In this document: positions 50,359-59,916 of the stretch, one piece after another
How positions within the stretch are numbered: position 1 is the first letter of the stretch
Layout of the letters: every line of letters begins with the position of its first letter
NCBI GenBank assembly: GCA_963794605.1
Contig: CAWCEN010000002.1
Coordinates: forward strand, 1,302,001-1,366,000
Origin: VAXT01 sp963794605
GTDB taxonomy: Bacteria; Actinomycetota; Thermoleophilia; Gaiellales; Gaiellaceae
Direction of reading: 5' to 3'
Length of the DNA: 64,000 bases
Notes under the pieces: generated by a model
Database searches by the model: none
The model's input: only the letters and a program-made list of their open reading frames with translations
What the model was told of the DNA's origin: nothing
Made by a program: the position numbers and the translations under genes

Positions 50359-50524
50359 GCGGCTCCGCGCCCGACCGCAGGGCGGGCGCAAACCGTTTCA
50401 GCACCCACAAGGTGCCCGCGCCCGCGCCCAACGGCGTGACTCATCCGGGTCATCTTGCGCCGCACCCTCGTTTCGCGCCGCCGTCGAGCGGTGACTACCC
50501 TCGCGTAAACCCTGGGAGGTTGAG

Positions 50525-51499
50525 ATGGATTACGTGAACTTAGGCAACACGGGACTGCGCGTCTCGCGCGTGTGCCTCGGGATGATGAGCTTCGGCAAGC
50601 ACGAGAGCCGGGAGTGGGCGCTCGACGAGGCGGACGCGGAGCCGATCGTGAAGCGCGCGGTCGAGGGCGGGATCATCTTCTTCGACACCGCCGACGTATA
50701 CAACGGCGGCGAGAGCGAGGTCGTGACCGGCCGGCTGCTCCGCAAGCTCTTCGGAATGCGCGAGGAGTACGTCGTCGCGACGAAGGTCAACGGGCAGACG
50801 ATGCCCGGCGAGAACGGCCGCGGGCTCTCTCGGAAGCACATCATGGCGTCCATCGACGGCTCATTGGAGCGGCTCGGGCTCGACTACGTCGACCTCTACC
50901 AGATCCACCGCTGGGACGACACGACGCCGATCGAGGAGACGATGGAGGCGCTCCACGACGTGGTCAGGGCCGGGAAGGCTCGCTACATCGGAGCGAGCAG
51001 CATGCGCGCGTGGCAGTTTGCGAAAGCGCAACGAGTCGCCAATACGCCGTTCGTCTCGATGCAGAACCACTACAACCTGATCTACCGCGAGGAGGAGCGG
51101 GAGATGATCCCGCAGTGCCTCGACCAGGGCATCGGCATCATCCCGTGGAGCCCGCTGGCGCGCGGACTGCTGGCGCGCAGCCCCGAGTCGACCGAGGAGC
51201 GTGCGACGACACGTGGGCGGAGCGATCCGTGGCGCGACGCCCTCTACAAGCCTGACCTCGACGTCCCGGTGATCGAGCGCCTCGGCGAGGTGGCGAGCGA
51301 CGCGGGCGTCCCGCCGGCGCAGATGGCGCTCGCATGGCTTCTGCACAAGTCGGGCGTGACGGCGCCGATCGTCGGCGCGACGAAGCTCGAGCAGCTCGAG
51401 GACGCGCTGGCCGCCGAGGACCTGTCGCTGAGCGAGGATCAGATAGCGCGGCTCGACGAGCCCTACGTCCCGCACCAGGTCTCGGGCATCGACCTCTAA
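50525..51499 (+). CDS. Aldo/keto reductase
   Basis: A 324-aa NADPH-dependent TIM-barrel oxidoreductase. It has GFFDTADVYNGGESE-like residues (FFDTADVYNGGESEVV), catalytic Lys in VVATKVNG, His in YQIHRWDDTTPIEETMEAL, and IIPWSPLARGLLA. The family AKR11-like (YajO/Tas type) fits best. The upstream GGGAGGTTGAG is a good Shine-Dalgarno. Substrate unknown. Confidence 0.92.
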   Translation: MDYVNLGNTGLRVSRVCLGMMSFGKHESREWALDEADAEPIVKRAVEGGIIFFDTADVYNGGESEVVTGRLLRKLFGMREEYVVATKVNGQTMPGENGRGLSRKHIMASIDGSLERLGLDYVDLYQIHRWDDTTPIEETMEALHDVVRAGKARYIGASSMRAWQFAKAQRVANTPFVSMQNHYNLIYREEEREMIPQCLDQGIGIIPWSPLARGLLARSPESTEERATTRGRSDPWRDALYKPDLDVPVIERLGEVASDAGVPPAQMALAWLLHKSGVTAPIVGATKLEQLEDALAAEDLSLSEDQIARLDEPYVPHQVSGIDL

Positions 51500-51591
51500 C
51501 AGCGGTTGTCAATGCGAGGCGAACAGTTGTAAGTTGACTGTGCCTGCCTGCGGTGGACAAACGGGGCAAACCACCGACAAGGAGGTTTTCC

Positions 51592-52398
51592 ATGAAGATG
51601 CTCGCAGCGGTGGGCATGCTTCTGGTGCTGCTCATCCCATCCGCTTTCGCCGGCTCGCAAAGAACCCAGGCGAAGGTCCTGTGTGTCGAGCTTCGAGGCG
51701 ACAAGGACACGGTCCGCGACGTCAAGTTCCGAAACACGAGCAAGTGCAAACGCGGTGAGCAAAAGATCGCACTTCCGCGTGGCCTGAGAGGCCTGCGCGG
51801 TCCGCAGGGACCAGCAGGGCCGCAAGGAACAGCCGGGGCACCGGGGCCAGCCGGCGCCAAGGGCGACAAGGGCGACAAGGGCGACAATGGTGCCAAGGGC
51901 GACAAGGGCGACCCTGCCTTCGGCACCTTCGGCCCAGTCCACCTCGCGAACCGTGACGACACGGGCTGCGGCGGGGTCGAGGTCTGGGCGCACGACACCT
52001 TGGACAGCTTCTACACGATCACTCCGTTGCAGAACGGCACCGGTTACGTCATCACGCGCTACTCCGTCGACGGGACGTACGTAACGGTCCCGGGAGCGCA
52101 ACATCCGGGGGAGTGCAACGGGAGCGTCTTCGACTCGGCCGATACTGGCACGCTGAGCGGCGTCTGGACGAGGTCGATCACCGGCAACTTCGACTACAAC
52201 CCGGAAGCGGAGATGCCTGCTTCCGGCACGTGGGACGACTTCATCAACGCGTTCTTCGCTACGAGTGGCGTCCCGCCGACCGTGACGGATCTCTCGTACG
52301 AGTTCGACTACTACAACGCGTGCGGAGACCACTGGCGCGACGCCGCGTATCCGTATCCCAATATCGTCAGCAGCGGTTCGATCCTCGATTGCCCATAG
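51592..52398 (+). CDS. Secreted collagen-like repeat protein
   Basis: A 268-aa exported protein with a signal peptide (MKMLAAVGMLLVLLIPSAFAG). A short Lys/Cys-containing domain (VLCVELRGDKDTVRDVKF) is followed by about 15 Gly-X-Y triplets (GLRGPQGPAGPQGTAGAPG, then GDKGDKGDNGAKGDKGD). A C-terminal ~145-aa globular domain has Cys pairs (DDTGCGGVEVWAHDTLDSFY ... YYNACGDHW). This is the layout of bacterial trimeric surface collagens. Strong AAGGAGG site. Followed by a terminator. Confidence 0.82.
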   Translation: MKMLAAVGMLLVLLIPSAFAGSQRTQAKVLCVELRGDKDTVRDVKFRNTSKCKRGEQKIALPRGLRGLRGPQGPAGPQGTAGAPGPAGAKGDKGDKGDNGAKGDKGDPAFGTFGPVHLANRDDTGCGGVEVWAHDTLDSFYTITPLQNGTGYVITRYSVDGTYVTVPGAQHPGECNGSVFDSADTGTLSGVWTRSITGNFDYNPEAEMPASGTWDDFINAFFATSGVPPTVTDLSYEFDYYNACGDHWRDAAYPYPNIVSSGSILDCP

Positions 52399-52412
52399 AC
52401 CGCGACGGAAAG

Positions 52413-52449
52413 GAAGCCCCGGAACGAGCTTACTCCGCTCCGGGGCTTC
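52413..52449 (+). terminator. Terminator hairpin after collagen-like gene
   Basis: GAAGCCCCGGA (52413-52423) pairs with TCCGGGGCTTC (52439-52449), 11 bp perfect, loop 15 nt. Located 14 bp after the stop. Confidence 0.75.
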
Positions 52450-52468
52450 TCGCGTTCGGCAGGAGGTT

Positions 52469-52492
52469 GCCGGTTCGAGTCCGGCTAGGTCA
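52469..52492 (+). other. Isolated tRNA-like T-arm and acceptor remnant
   Basis: GCCGG-TTCGAGT-CCGGC (52469-52485) is a perfect T arm with a 7-nt T-loop, followed by TAGGTCA (52486-52492) that could be an acceptor 3' half. No matching D or anticodon arm lies upstream. It may be the 3' fragment left by integration or deletion at a tRNA gene, or chance. The rest of 52450-52656 shows no clear gene or motif. Confidence 0.35.
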
Positions 52493-52656
52493 AGTCGCTT
52501 CCTGACCGGCGCCGGCTCCGAGGACGCTATATAGCGACGACCTCCTCCGCCCGCGGGCCTCGCACGCGCTGACGCCCCCGCCCAGGAGAAGCTCGCTTGG
52601 GACGCCCCACGGATCCGCGTTGCACATCTGCTCGCACGAGCCGGTGACTTAGTGGC

Positions 52657-55568
52657 TCACCGGACGCCACCGCGGCCAACGATGAGATTGACTCGGAAGC
52701 CACGGGAACGAACGGCTCCGGGCTTGGGGCTTTGTCCGAGCACTCGTCCACGGAGCTTCCGCCGCGAGCGGGCCTTGCCGACGCGACCGACCGAGCAGTT
52801 GGCCTTCCGTATCAGCTGCTTTGCGCGCCCGAGGTGGAGCCCGATCACGCGCGGCACGTGGCACTCACCAGGTGGTGGTGGTGGTGGTGGTGGTGGTGGC
52901 GGCGGGCGGAGGTGGAGGTGGAGGTGGTGGTGGCGGCGGAGGTGGGGGTGGCGGCGGAGGTGGAGGTGGAGGTGGAGGTGGGGGTGGTGGTGGCGGCGGA
53001 GGAGGTGGAGGTGGAGGTGGGGGTGGTGGCGGAGGCGGAGGTGGAGGGTGGAGGTGGTGGTGGTGGTGGTGGTGGTGGTGGCGGAGGTGGAGGGGGTGGT
53101 GGTGGCGGCGGAGGTGGAGGTGGAGGTGGAGGGGGTGGTGGTGGTGGCGGTGGAGGTGGAGGTGGAGGTGGTGGTGGCGGCGGCGGTGGAGGTGGAGGTG
53201 GTGGCGGTGGTGGCGGAGGCGGCGGCCCACCGGTGACTTGGACTGGCGCGGTGGGGCCGGTCGGAGTCACCGAGACCTGCGTCCCAGCGGCTCCTGCATT
53301 GTTGAGGTACGTTCCCGGCGTACCGGAGACAGTGACGTTGAAGTGCAGGGTCAAGGTCCCCGGCGGACCCGATGCCGGGGGCACGACGAACGGGCCTGGT
53401 CCCCAGCTCAGACTCTGGCCCACGATCGACGGGTCGGCTGTCGTCGCGCCACTGCTCGAGCCGGGGACGTACGCGAAGCCCGTCGGAAGCTGGTCGCTGA
53501 TCGTCGTGAGGGTTGCGGGCTGCTGACCCGGATTCGAGATCGTGATCGTGTAGCCGTTCTGACCGCCCGCCGGCGTCGTCGGGCTGTCAGCCGTCTTCGA
53601 AGCCGAGAGAACCGTCGCGCCGGTCTGGCATGTGCCCCCCGCGGCCGTTCCGAGGCGGAGCTTGTCGATGAAGATCGCCGAGTCGAACGCGGAGTCGCCC
53701 TGGTCGAAGATAGAGAGGTAGAGGCTGTGAGCCCCGGAGGTGATCGGAGTCGACGCGCTGAGGAGCGGCGTTGCGCCGTCGTACGTCGTGCCGGCTGCTT
53801 CGTCCGCGCTCATGCTGGCGGCGCCGGCGGCGTTGATCGAGATCACGTTGTGGGCCGGATCGAACGCGAAGTTGTGAGGCGCCGTGATCTCGGACCCCGA
53901 GGTCGTCCAGTCCGACGTGTCGAGCTCGGCGATGAACGCGTCGTTGAAGCTCGTGTGCACGTACTCGGGGTACTCGTCCGAGAGGAAGCGCAAGTCCATC
54001 GAGAGGCAGTTCGGCCCAGCTGGCACGTTGAGGTCGACCTTGAGAATCGTGACGTCGTAGTCGGTATCGCCACGAACGTTGGGCCCCCCGTCGCCCGCGC
54101 CGCTGCCTCCGGAGGAGTTCGGGGTATCCGCGAGGGTGGCGTCGCCGCTCGTGAGGATCGCGTACGTCGACGCATCAGTTGGGAAGCCGCCGAGGCTCGT
54201 CGTCTGCACATCGTGCGGCATCCCCATTGGAGGTTGCGAAATGAAGCTCGCTCCGGCGACGACTCCCGGCGTCTGCGCCATCGCGTTGGCGAGGTCGAGC
54301 GCACTCGGCTTGTTCGTGAACTCGGTCTCGGAGTCGTTGGCCGGATTCGCGTCTCCGACCTCACCGGTCACGGCCGCCGTGCTCGAGATCACGCCGGAAC
54401 TGCTCTTCGTGACGGTGATCGTGATCGTGACGCTGTTGCTGGTGTTGATTGCCCCCAGGTCGCAGGTAACGGTGCCGAAGTCTTCGCTGCAGGTACCCGC
54501 CGTCGGAATGGCCGAGACGAACGTCGTCCTGCGGTTGAGGGTTTGCGTCATCGACACCGAAGGCGCGTTCCCGGGCCCGGCGTTCGTAACGACAGTCGTG
54601 TAGATCAGCGTCGAGCCGGTCGTGACCGGGTCGGGCGAGTCGCTCACCGTGACGCCGAGGTCGGCCGGATCCCGAACGAGCGTCTCGATCATGCTCTCGT
54701 TGTTCGTCGTGTCGGGATCGGTTTGGTTTCCGGTGACGGTCGCGGTGTTCGAGACCGTTCCGGGCGTCGATGGGGTCGCTACGGTGATCGTCACGTCCGT
54801 GGTGTCGTCCCGCGCGAGCCCACCCAAGGCGCACGTGACGACGCCCGAGGAGTGAGAGCAGCCCGTGCTTGCGCTGACGAACGTGACTTGGGGCGGCAAC
54901 GTGTCGGTCGCGGTGACGCCGGTCGCGTCGTCCGGCCCGAGATTCGAGACGCTGAGCGTGTACGTAAATTGCGAGCTCGTCGGCGCCGGATCGGGATCTG
55001 CCCTGGTGAAGATGCTCAGGTCGGCGCCTGGGGCCACAACCGTGGTGTCCTCCAATGCCGTGTTGTCCGAGGGGTTCGGATCGTTCGCCGACGTCGATAC
55101 GCTCGCAGTGTTCGTGATCTGCCCAGTCACATTGGGTGCCGTTACTGCGATCTGGACGGTCGCCTCCTCGAATTCAGGCATCGACCCGAGATTGCACGTG
55201 ATCGTCGCAGCGGGTGGGAGGCACGTGCCCTGGCTCGGAGTGACCGTCACCTGTGTGACGCCCACGGGAAGAGTGTCCGTCACGCCGACGTTGGTGGCAG
55301 CGTCCGGACCGTTGTTGAAGACGTTCACTGTGTACGTGAACGAGCTTCCGGTGGACACCGGGTCGCGCGAATCGGTCGTGAAGAGTGCGAGGTCCGCGGT
55401 CGCCAATTCGACGTCGGGGTGCACGAAGCTGGAGCCAAACTGCACCGACGGCGCCCACTGCTCCACAGTGCGACTCGCCTGGGTCTTTGACGACGCCTGG
55501 GCAGCCGGCGCTCCGGCGACGCCGAAAAGCAAGGTCAGTGAGACCGCAATGACAACGCCATGTCGCAT
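52657..55568 (-). CDS. Surface protein: DUF11 repeats, polyproline linker, PASTA domain (frame broken inside the linker)
   Basis: A large exported protein with a signal peptide (VIAVSLTLLFGVAGAPAAQA). Three DUF11 repeats follow (SFTYTVNVFNNGPDAATNVGVTDTLP, FTYTLSVSNLGPDDATGVTATDTLP, LIYTTVVTNAGPGNAPSVSMTQTL). A choice-of-anchor-like region (YDVTILKVDLNVPAGPNCLSMDLRFLSDEYPEYV) and a fourth DUF11 repeat come next. A ~70-residue polyproline stretch then runs into low-complexity DNA. The main frame ends at 52845 in nonsense. After two one-base insertions in G runs (near 52903 and 53047) the frame reads PPGECHVPRVIGLHLGRAKQLIRKANC...VGRGGVR, a PASTA domain ending at 52657. Function: adhesin or cell-wall-binding, inferred. 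Confidence 0.8.
52870..53225. repeat. Low-complexity GGT/GGA/GGC triplet tract
   Basis: About 355 bp composed almost entirely of GGN triplets on the plus strand (GGT and GGA runs with GGCGGC interruptions). It encodes polyproline on the minus strand. Runs such as (GGT)9 near the 52870 end and GGAGGT repeats are prone to slippage. Two positions carry GGG where the pattern expects GG (near 52903 and 53047), exactly where the flanking protein changes frame. Confidence 0.9.
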
Positions 55569-55753
55569 GAAAGACCCCTCCCGCCGCAGTACCCGCTCCC
55601 CTCATGAGAGTCGGATCGCCCGGTTGTACAAGCTTTTCGCGCGAACTACAAGCCGGCCTCAACTAACGGGTAGTGGCCCGGCTGCCCTGCATGACGAGCC
55701 GTTCGAGAGTGAGTCCGTCACATGTGGCGGATTTCCGCAATCTCGCCGACGTG

Positions 55754-55996
55754 CTAGCGCGTGACCGTTGTGATGATTCCGCGGGGACTCACATTGCGCA
55801 GCGCAGGGACGGGCCGATCCTGGGCGACGAGAAGCGATCCGTTGGGCACGAGTGCTAGACCGGTAGGTCGGATGCCGACGCGCGTTGCCCGAACGTTGTT
55901 TCGCTGACGCGAGATCCGTCCTGTGCCGACGACCCTGCTCCGGCTTCCGTCCGGGCGAATCAGGAGCACCTGGCCACCGCCGGGGCCTCGAGCCAT
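55754..55996 (-). pseudogene. Fragment of an NHL/beta-propeller gene
   Basis: An 80-aa open frame reading GPGGGQVLLIRPDGSRSRVVGTGRI, VRATRVGIRPTGLALVPNGSLLVAQDRPVPALRNVSPRGIITTV. It looks like one or two propeller blades (a sugar-lactonase or NHL pattern) without signal peptide or complete repeats. The flanking DNA (55569-55753 and 55997-56165) shows only fragments of other frames and no clear gene. It is probably a remnant of a larger gene, next to tRNA-Ala. Confidence 0.45.
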
Positions 55997-56136
55997 GGCT
56001 GGAATCTTCTCGCCTCCACAGCTTCTTCGGGAACAGGGCCGGATCGCGGCTGCCTCCGATCCGCCTGGCGGATGTTGCTACGGCGTTGCTATTTGCCCCA
56101 ACTAGCACCGGTAGCGTTGCCAGTGCGGGAACCAGA

Positions 56137-56158
56137 AAGGCCCCGTTTCCGGGGCCTT
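56137..56158 (-). terminator. Terminator downstream of tRNA-Ala
   Basis: AAGGCCCCG (56137-56145) and CGGGGCCTT (56150-56158) form a 9-bp perfect stem with TTTC loop, 8 bp after the 3' end of the minus-strand tRNA-Ala. Confidence 0.75.
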
Positions 56159-56165
56159 CGTGAGG

Positions 56166-56238
56166 TGGAGCGTACCGGGATCGAACCGGTGACCTCCGGC
56201 TTGCAAAGCCGGCGCTCTCCCAGCTGAGCTAACGCCCC
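56166..56238 (-). tRNA. tRNA-Ala (anticodon UGC)
   Basis: 73 nt, transcribed leftward. Acceptor GGGGCGT/ACGCTCC with discriminator A and no encoded CCA. D arm GCTCAGCTGGGAGAGC, anticodon stem CCGGC/GCCGG around TTTGCAA (anticodon UGC), T arm ACCGGTTCGATCCCGGT. Confidence 0.97.
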
Positions 56239-56302
56239 GTTCGAGGAAAGTGTAGAGCCGTTCAACAGAAGTCGCCCGCGGGCTCAGCCTGGCTCTGCAG
56301 GG

Positions 56303-57265
56303 TCAGCCCGAGGCTGCCGCGACCGGTTCTACGCCTTGCTCCAGCTCGGCGCAGAGCTCTTGTGCGAGCTCGACGAACGCCACTGCCGCGGGCAGCCGAT
56401 ACCTGTCGCGGTGCCAGGCCAGTGCGATCACGCGGGGCGGAACCCTGGGGCCGAGCTGGATAACCGCGACCCGCTCGTCATTCGGGTCGACTGCGAGCTC
56501 AGGAATGAGGGCGAAGCCCGCCCCGGCGGCGACCATGCCGTGGACGATGTTGTTCTCGTCCAGGTGGTAGACGTAGTTCGGCTCGAGCCCACGCGCCCGA
56601 AAGTGCGCGTGAATCTGCTCGAGGCTCGCGCACAGGCGCGGGGCGATCAACGGCAGGCCGGCGACTTCACGCAGGGTTGGAGGGTCGGTCCGGTCGGCCA
56701 GCGTCGAATCGCGGGGGACGAGCAGGACCCAGGGGTCGCGCATCAGCTCCACCATTTCGAACGGCCCTTCGCGAAGCGGCGGCATCGCGAAGGTGAGGTC
56801 GAGGTCGCCGCGTTCGACGGCGCTCAGCAGGACGGGATCCGAGGCCGACTCCTCCAGCTGAACCTCGACACCCGGCCAAGCGGCGCCGAAGCTCCTGAGC
56901 AGGTCCGGCACGATGCGGGCACCCGCGCTCTGGAAGGTTCCGACCCGAAGCCTCCCGGCTCCGCCGTCGACGATTGCCGCGACGTCCGCCTCGGCTGCCT
57001 TCAGGCGCGCGGTGATCGCTTCTGCGTGCCGTAGAACGAGCGTGCCCGCTTCCGTCAGAGAGACCGCGCGCGGCCCGCCCGGCCGCTCGAGGAGCTTCGC
57101 CCCGACGATCCGCTCGAGCGTCGCGATCTGCTGCGAGATCGCCGACTGTGTATAGCCGAGCTGGGCGGCCGCGCCACGGAAGCTGCCCTCATCGGCGACC
57201 GCCTTGAGCGCGGCCAGATGGCGCAATTCGATGCCGAGCCAACGATCGAGTTCCATGATCAACAT
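56303..57265 (-). CDS. LysR-family transcriptional regulator
   Basis: A 320-aa LTTR. The winged helix-turn-helix is LAALKAVADEGSFRGAAAQLGYTQSAISQQIATLERIVGAKLLER, followed by the substrate-binding domain (RVGTFQSAGARIVPDLLRSF, DPVLLSAVERGDLDLTFAMPP). ATG 57265 or ATG 57256 (MELDRWLGIEL) may be the true start. A partner gene is not evident because only a 40-aa ORF lies divergently. Confidence 0.9.
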   Translation of the reverse strand: MLIMELDRWLGIELRHLAALKAVADEGSFRGAAAQLGYTQSAISQQIATLERIVGAKLLERPGGPRAVSLTEAGTLVLRHAEAITARLKAAEADVAAIVDGGAGRLRVGTFQSAGARIVPDLLRSFGAAWPGVEVQLEESASDPVLLSAVERGDLDLTFAMPPLREGPFEMVELMRDPWVLLVPRDSTLADRTDPPTLREVAGLPLIAPRLCASLEQIHAHFRARGLEPNYVYHLDENNIVHGMVAAGAGFALIPELAVDPNDERVAVIQLGPRVPPRVIALAWHRDRYRLPAAVAFVELAQELCAELEQGVEPVAAASG

Positions 57266-57316
57266 GAACGATAGCTGGATTTGTGCTTATCAAGGGCGAA
57301 CAGGCACAGTGTGGCT

Positions 57317-57439
57317 ATGGGAGCGATGTTCATACTGCTTTTCGTGCTCGCGGTCGGACCGCTCGCGCTGCTCTACGGCGCCGATTCCCGGCGCTGGGAC
57401 GAGCGTGGCGGGTGGCCAAGCACGCAGCGCAAGCTCTAG
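57317..57439 (+). CDS. Small membrane protein of 40 aa
   Basis: MGAMFILLFVLAVGPLALLYGADSRRWDERGGW-type protein: one N-terminal helix followed by GADSRRWDERG, a pattern met in short actinobacterial proteins of unknown function. It is too short for a standard gene caller. A perfect 15-bp hairpin follows 65 nt downstream. No clear Shine-Dalgarno is visible. Confidence 0.5.
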   Translation: MGAMFILLFVLAVGPLALLYGADSRRWDERGGWPSTQRKL

Positions 57440-57503
57440 GCAGCCGACGTTGATCCGCTCGGCCTCGCCTTGTCTCGCGGGGGCTCGGTCGCTAACTGCG
57501 TAC

Positions 57504-57544
57504 ACGCCCCGGAGCCGCTGTGGGTCAATGCGGCTCCGGGGCGT
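57504..57544. terminator. Strong bidirectional terminator hairpin
   Basis: ACGCCCCGGAGCCGC (57504-57518) and GCGGCTCCGGGGCGT (57530-57544): perfect 15-bp stem, 11-nt loop, between convergent small genes. Confidence 0.8.
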
Positions 57545-57563
57545 CGGGTTAGGAGAAACAGCC

Positions 57564-57806
57564 TTACGCGGCTCGTTCGAGGCGCTCTTCGAGCCTTGCG
57601 CGCTTGATGATCACGTCGCGGTCACCGAATCGGCCCCGCACCTTCGCCTCTCGGTACTCGTCCCAGAGGCGTGCGATCTCGTCTTCTAGCTCGGCATGCT
57701 CGGCCGCGACGTTGTCGTCGTGACCCTCAGCGAGCACGTGCAGAAGCTCAGCACGCCGCTCGGTGGCGCGCTCGATTTCGAGCCTGATGTCATCCAGGGT
57801 TCTCAT
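57564..57806 (-). CDS. Small acidic coiled-coil protein, hypothetical
   Basis: An 80-aa mostly helical, charged protein with coiled-coil heptads (LDDIRLEIERATERRAELLHVL, AELEDEIARLWDEYREAKV, KRARLEERLERAA). No transmembrane segment. Function unknown. It precedes the terminator and is co-directional with the following tiny genes. Confidence 0.6.
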   Translation of the reverse strand: MRTLDDIRLEIERATERRAELLHVLAEGHDDNVAAEHAELEDEIARLWDEYREAKVRGRFGDRDVIIKRARLEERLERAA

Positions 57807-57836
57807 ACGACTATTACAACGACGAGCTAGTGCTCA

Positions 57837-57926
57837 CTAATCCCGGCTGCCGAGAAAGAACAACACGAGTACGACTATCCCGACGACGCCTGCGATAACC
57901 GCGACTGCGTTGAGCGCGAAATCCAC
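57837..57926 (-). CDS. Tiny membrane protein, 29 aa
   Basis: Predicted from GTG 57926: a single hydrophobic helix (FALNAVAVIAGVVGIVVLVLFFLG) followed by SRD. It is 7 nt after the metallopeptidase stop, in the same direction, so it may be the last gene of the rhomboid/metallopeptidase operon. Evidence is limited to hydrophobicity and position. Confidence 0.4.
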   Translation of the reverse strand: MDFALNAVAVIAGVVGIVVLVLFFLGSRD

Positions 57927-57933
57927 TAGTGCA

Positions 57934-58266
57934 CTAGCCGTACCCGAGCTCGTCGATCCGGTCCTCGTCGATCCCGAAGTAATGCGCGACCTCGTGCAGG
58001 ACGGTGATGCGGATCTGGCGCTCGAGCTCGGCGGGATCGGGGTAGGCGGCCAGGAGCGGTCGGCGATAGACGACGACCTTCGCCGGCAGCCCGCCGGACG
58101 GCGTTCCGAACGCATGCGGGTACCCGATGAAGCTGCCCAGGATCGACGGGCTCTCTGGGCTCTCCTCCTCGACCACGACCGCGACGTTCTCGAGCCCCTC
58201 GGCGATGTCCTCCGGGAGCAAGTCGAGCGCGGCGCGGACATGGTCTTCGAACTCCTCGTCGGTCAT
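57934..58266 (-). CDS. Zincin-like metallopeptidase (acidic HExxH family)
   Basis: A 110-aa protein with the catalytic HEVAHYFGIDEDRIDELG motif (HExxH plus downstream Asp). It begins MTDEEFEDHVRAALDLLPEDIAEGLENVAVVVEEE. This matches the minimal possible-zinc-metallopeptidase family widespread in actinobacteria; substrate unknown. Its ATG overlaps the rhomboid stop by one base (TGATG). Confidence 0.85.
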   Translation of the reverse strand: MTDEEFEDHVRAALDLLPEDIAEGLENVAVVVEEESPESPSILGSFIGYPHAFGTPSGGLPAKVVVYRRPLLAAYPDPAELERQIRITVLHEVAHYFGIDEDRIDELGYG

Positions 58267-58955
58267 CAGTACCTCGGTTGCAGGGGCGCACGGATCATGA
58301 ACAAACGCACCGTCAGCGCGCCGAATGCGAAGCCGCCGATGTGCGCGAAGAACGCGACTCCGCCGCCGGCCTGTGGCTGGACGATCGAGTACCCGCCTTC
58401 CCAGAGCTGGAAGCCGAACCAGAAGCCCAGGAACAGGAACGCCGGCACCTCGAGCACGAAGAAGAAGATGAGTGTCAGCACGCTCGCCGTCGGTAGGAGA
58501 ACGAGGTAGGCCCCGAGCACGCCTGAGACCGCGCCGCTCGCTCCGAGGGTCGGGACGGCCGCGTCCGCGTTCGTCCCCGCTGAGAGCGTGACGACGGTCT
58601 GGGCGGCGATCGCCGTAAATCCCGCGAGGAGATAGAAGACCAGAAACCGGACCCGGCCCATCGCGTCCTCGACGTTGTTGCCGAAGATCCAGAGGAAGAG
58701 CATGTTTCCGATGATGTGCAGCCAGCTGCCGTGCATGAACATCGAGGTGAACGCGGTCACAGGCCAGTTGTGACCGACCGCGGCCCCGGGTGGGCACGAC
58801 GCGACGACCTCGCACGGCTGGTAGGCGTATTCGACGACCGAGCGGTTGAGATTCGGTAGCTGGTAGAAGACCCAGACCGCGAAGTTGGTCGCGATCAGCG
58901 CGACCGTGACGATCGGGAACGACCGCGTGGGGACGTTGTCCTTGAGCGGGAACAA
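58266..58955 (-). CDS. Rhomboid-family intramembrane serine protease
   Basis: A 229-aa protease with six membrane helices. The catalytic Ser is in GASGAVSGVLGAYL. The catalytic His is in FFAHIGGFAFG. The helix-2 HGSWLHIIGNMLFLWIFG and the WPVTAFTSMFMHG loop are also conserved. It cleaves transmembrane segments of unknown client proteins. Organised in an operon with the metallopeptidase, raising the possibility of sequential proteolysis. Confidence 0.93.
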   Translation of the reverse strand: MFPLKDNVPTRSFPIVTVALIATNFAVWVFYQLPNLNRSVVEYAYQPCEVVASCPPGAAVGHNWPVTAFTSMFMHGSWLHIIGNMLFLWIFGNNVEDAMGRVRFLVFYLLAGFTAIAAQTVVTLSAGTNADAAVPTLGASGAVSGVLGAYLVLLPTASVLTLIFFFVLEVPAFLFLGFWFGFQLWEGGYSIVQPQAGGGVAFFAHIGGFAFGALTVRLFMIRAPLQPRY

Positions 58956-58958
58956 CCG

Positions 58959-59903
<945 letters not shown>

Positions 59904-59916
59904 TCGAGGCGTGATG

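Noticed and set aside
52732..53526. Poly-glycine protein on the plus strand across the GGN tract
   Set aside because: It is the reverse reading of the polyproline linker; the minus strand has DUF11 and PASTA domains on both sides.
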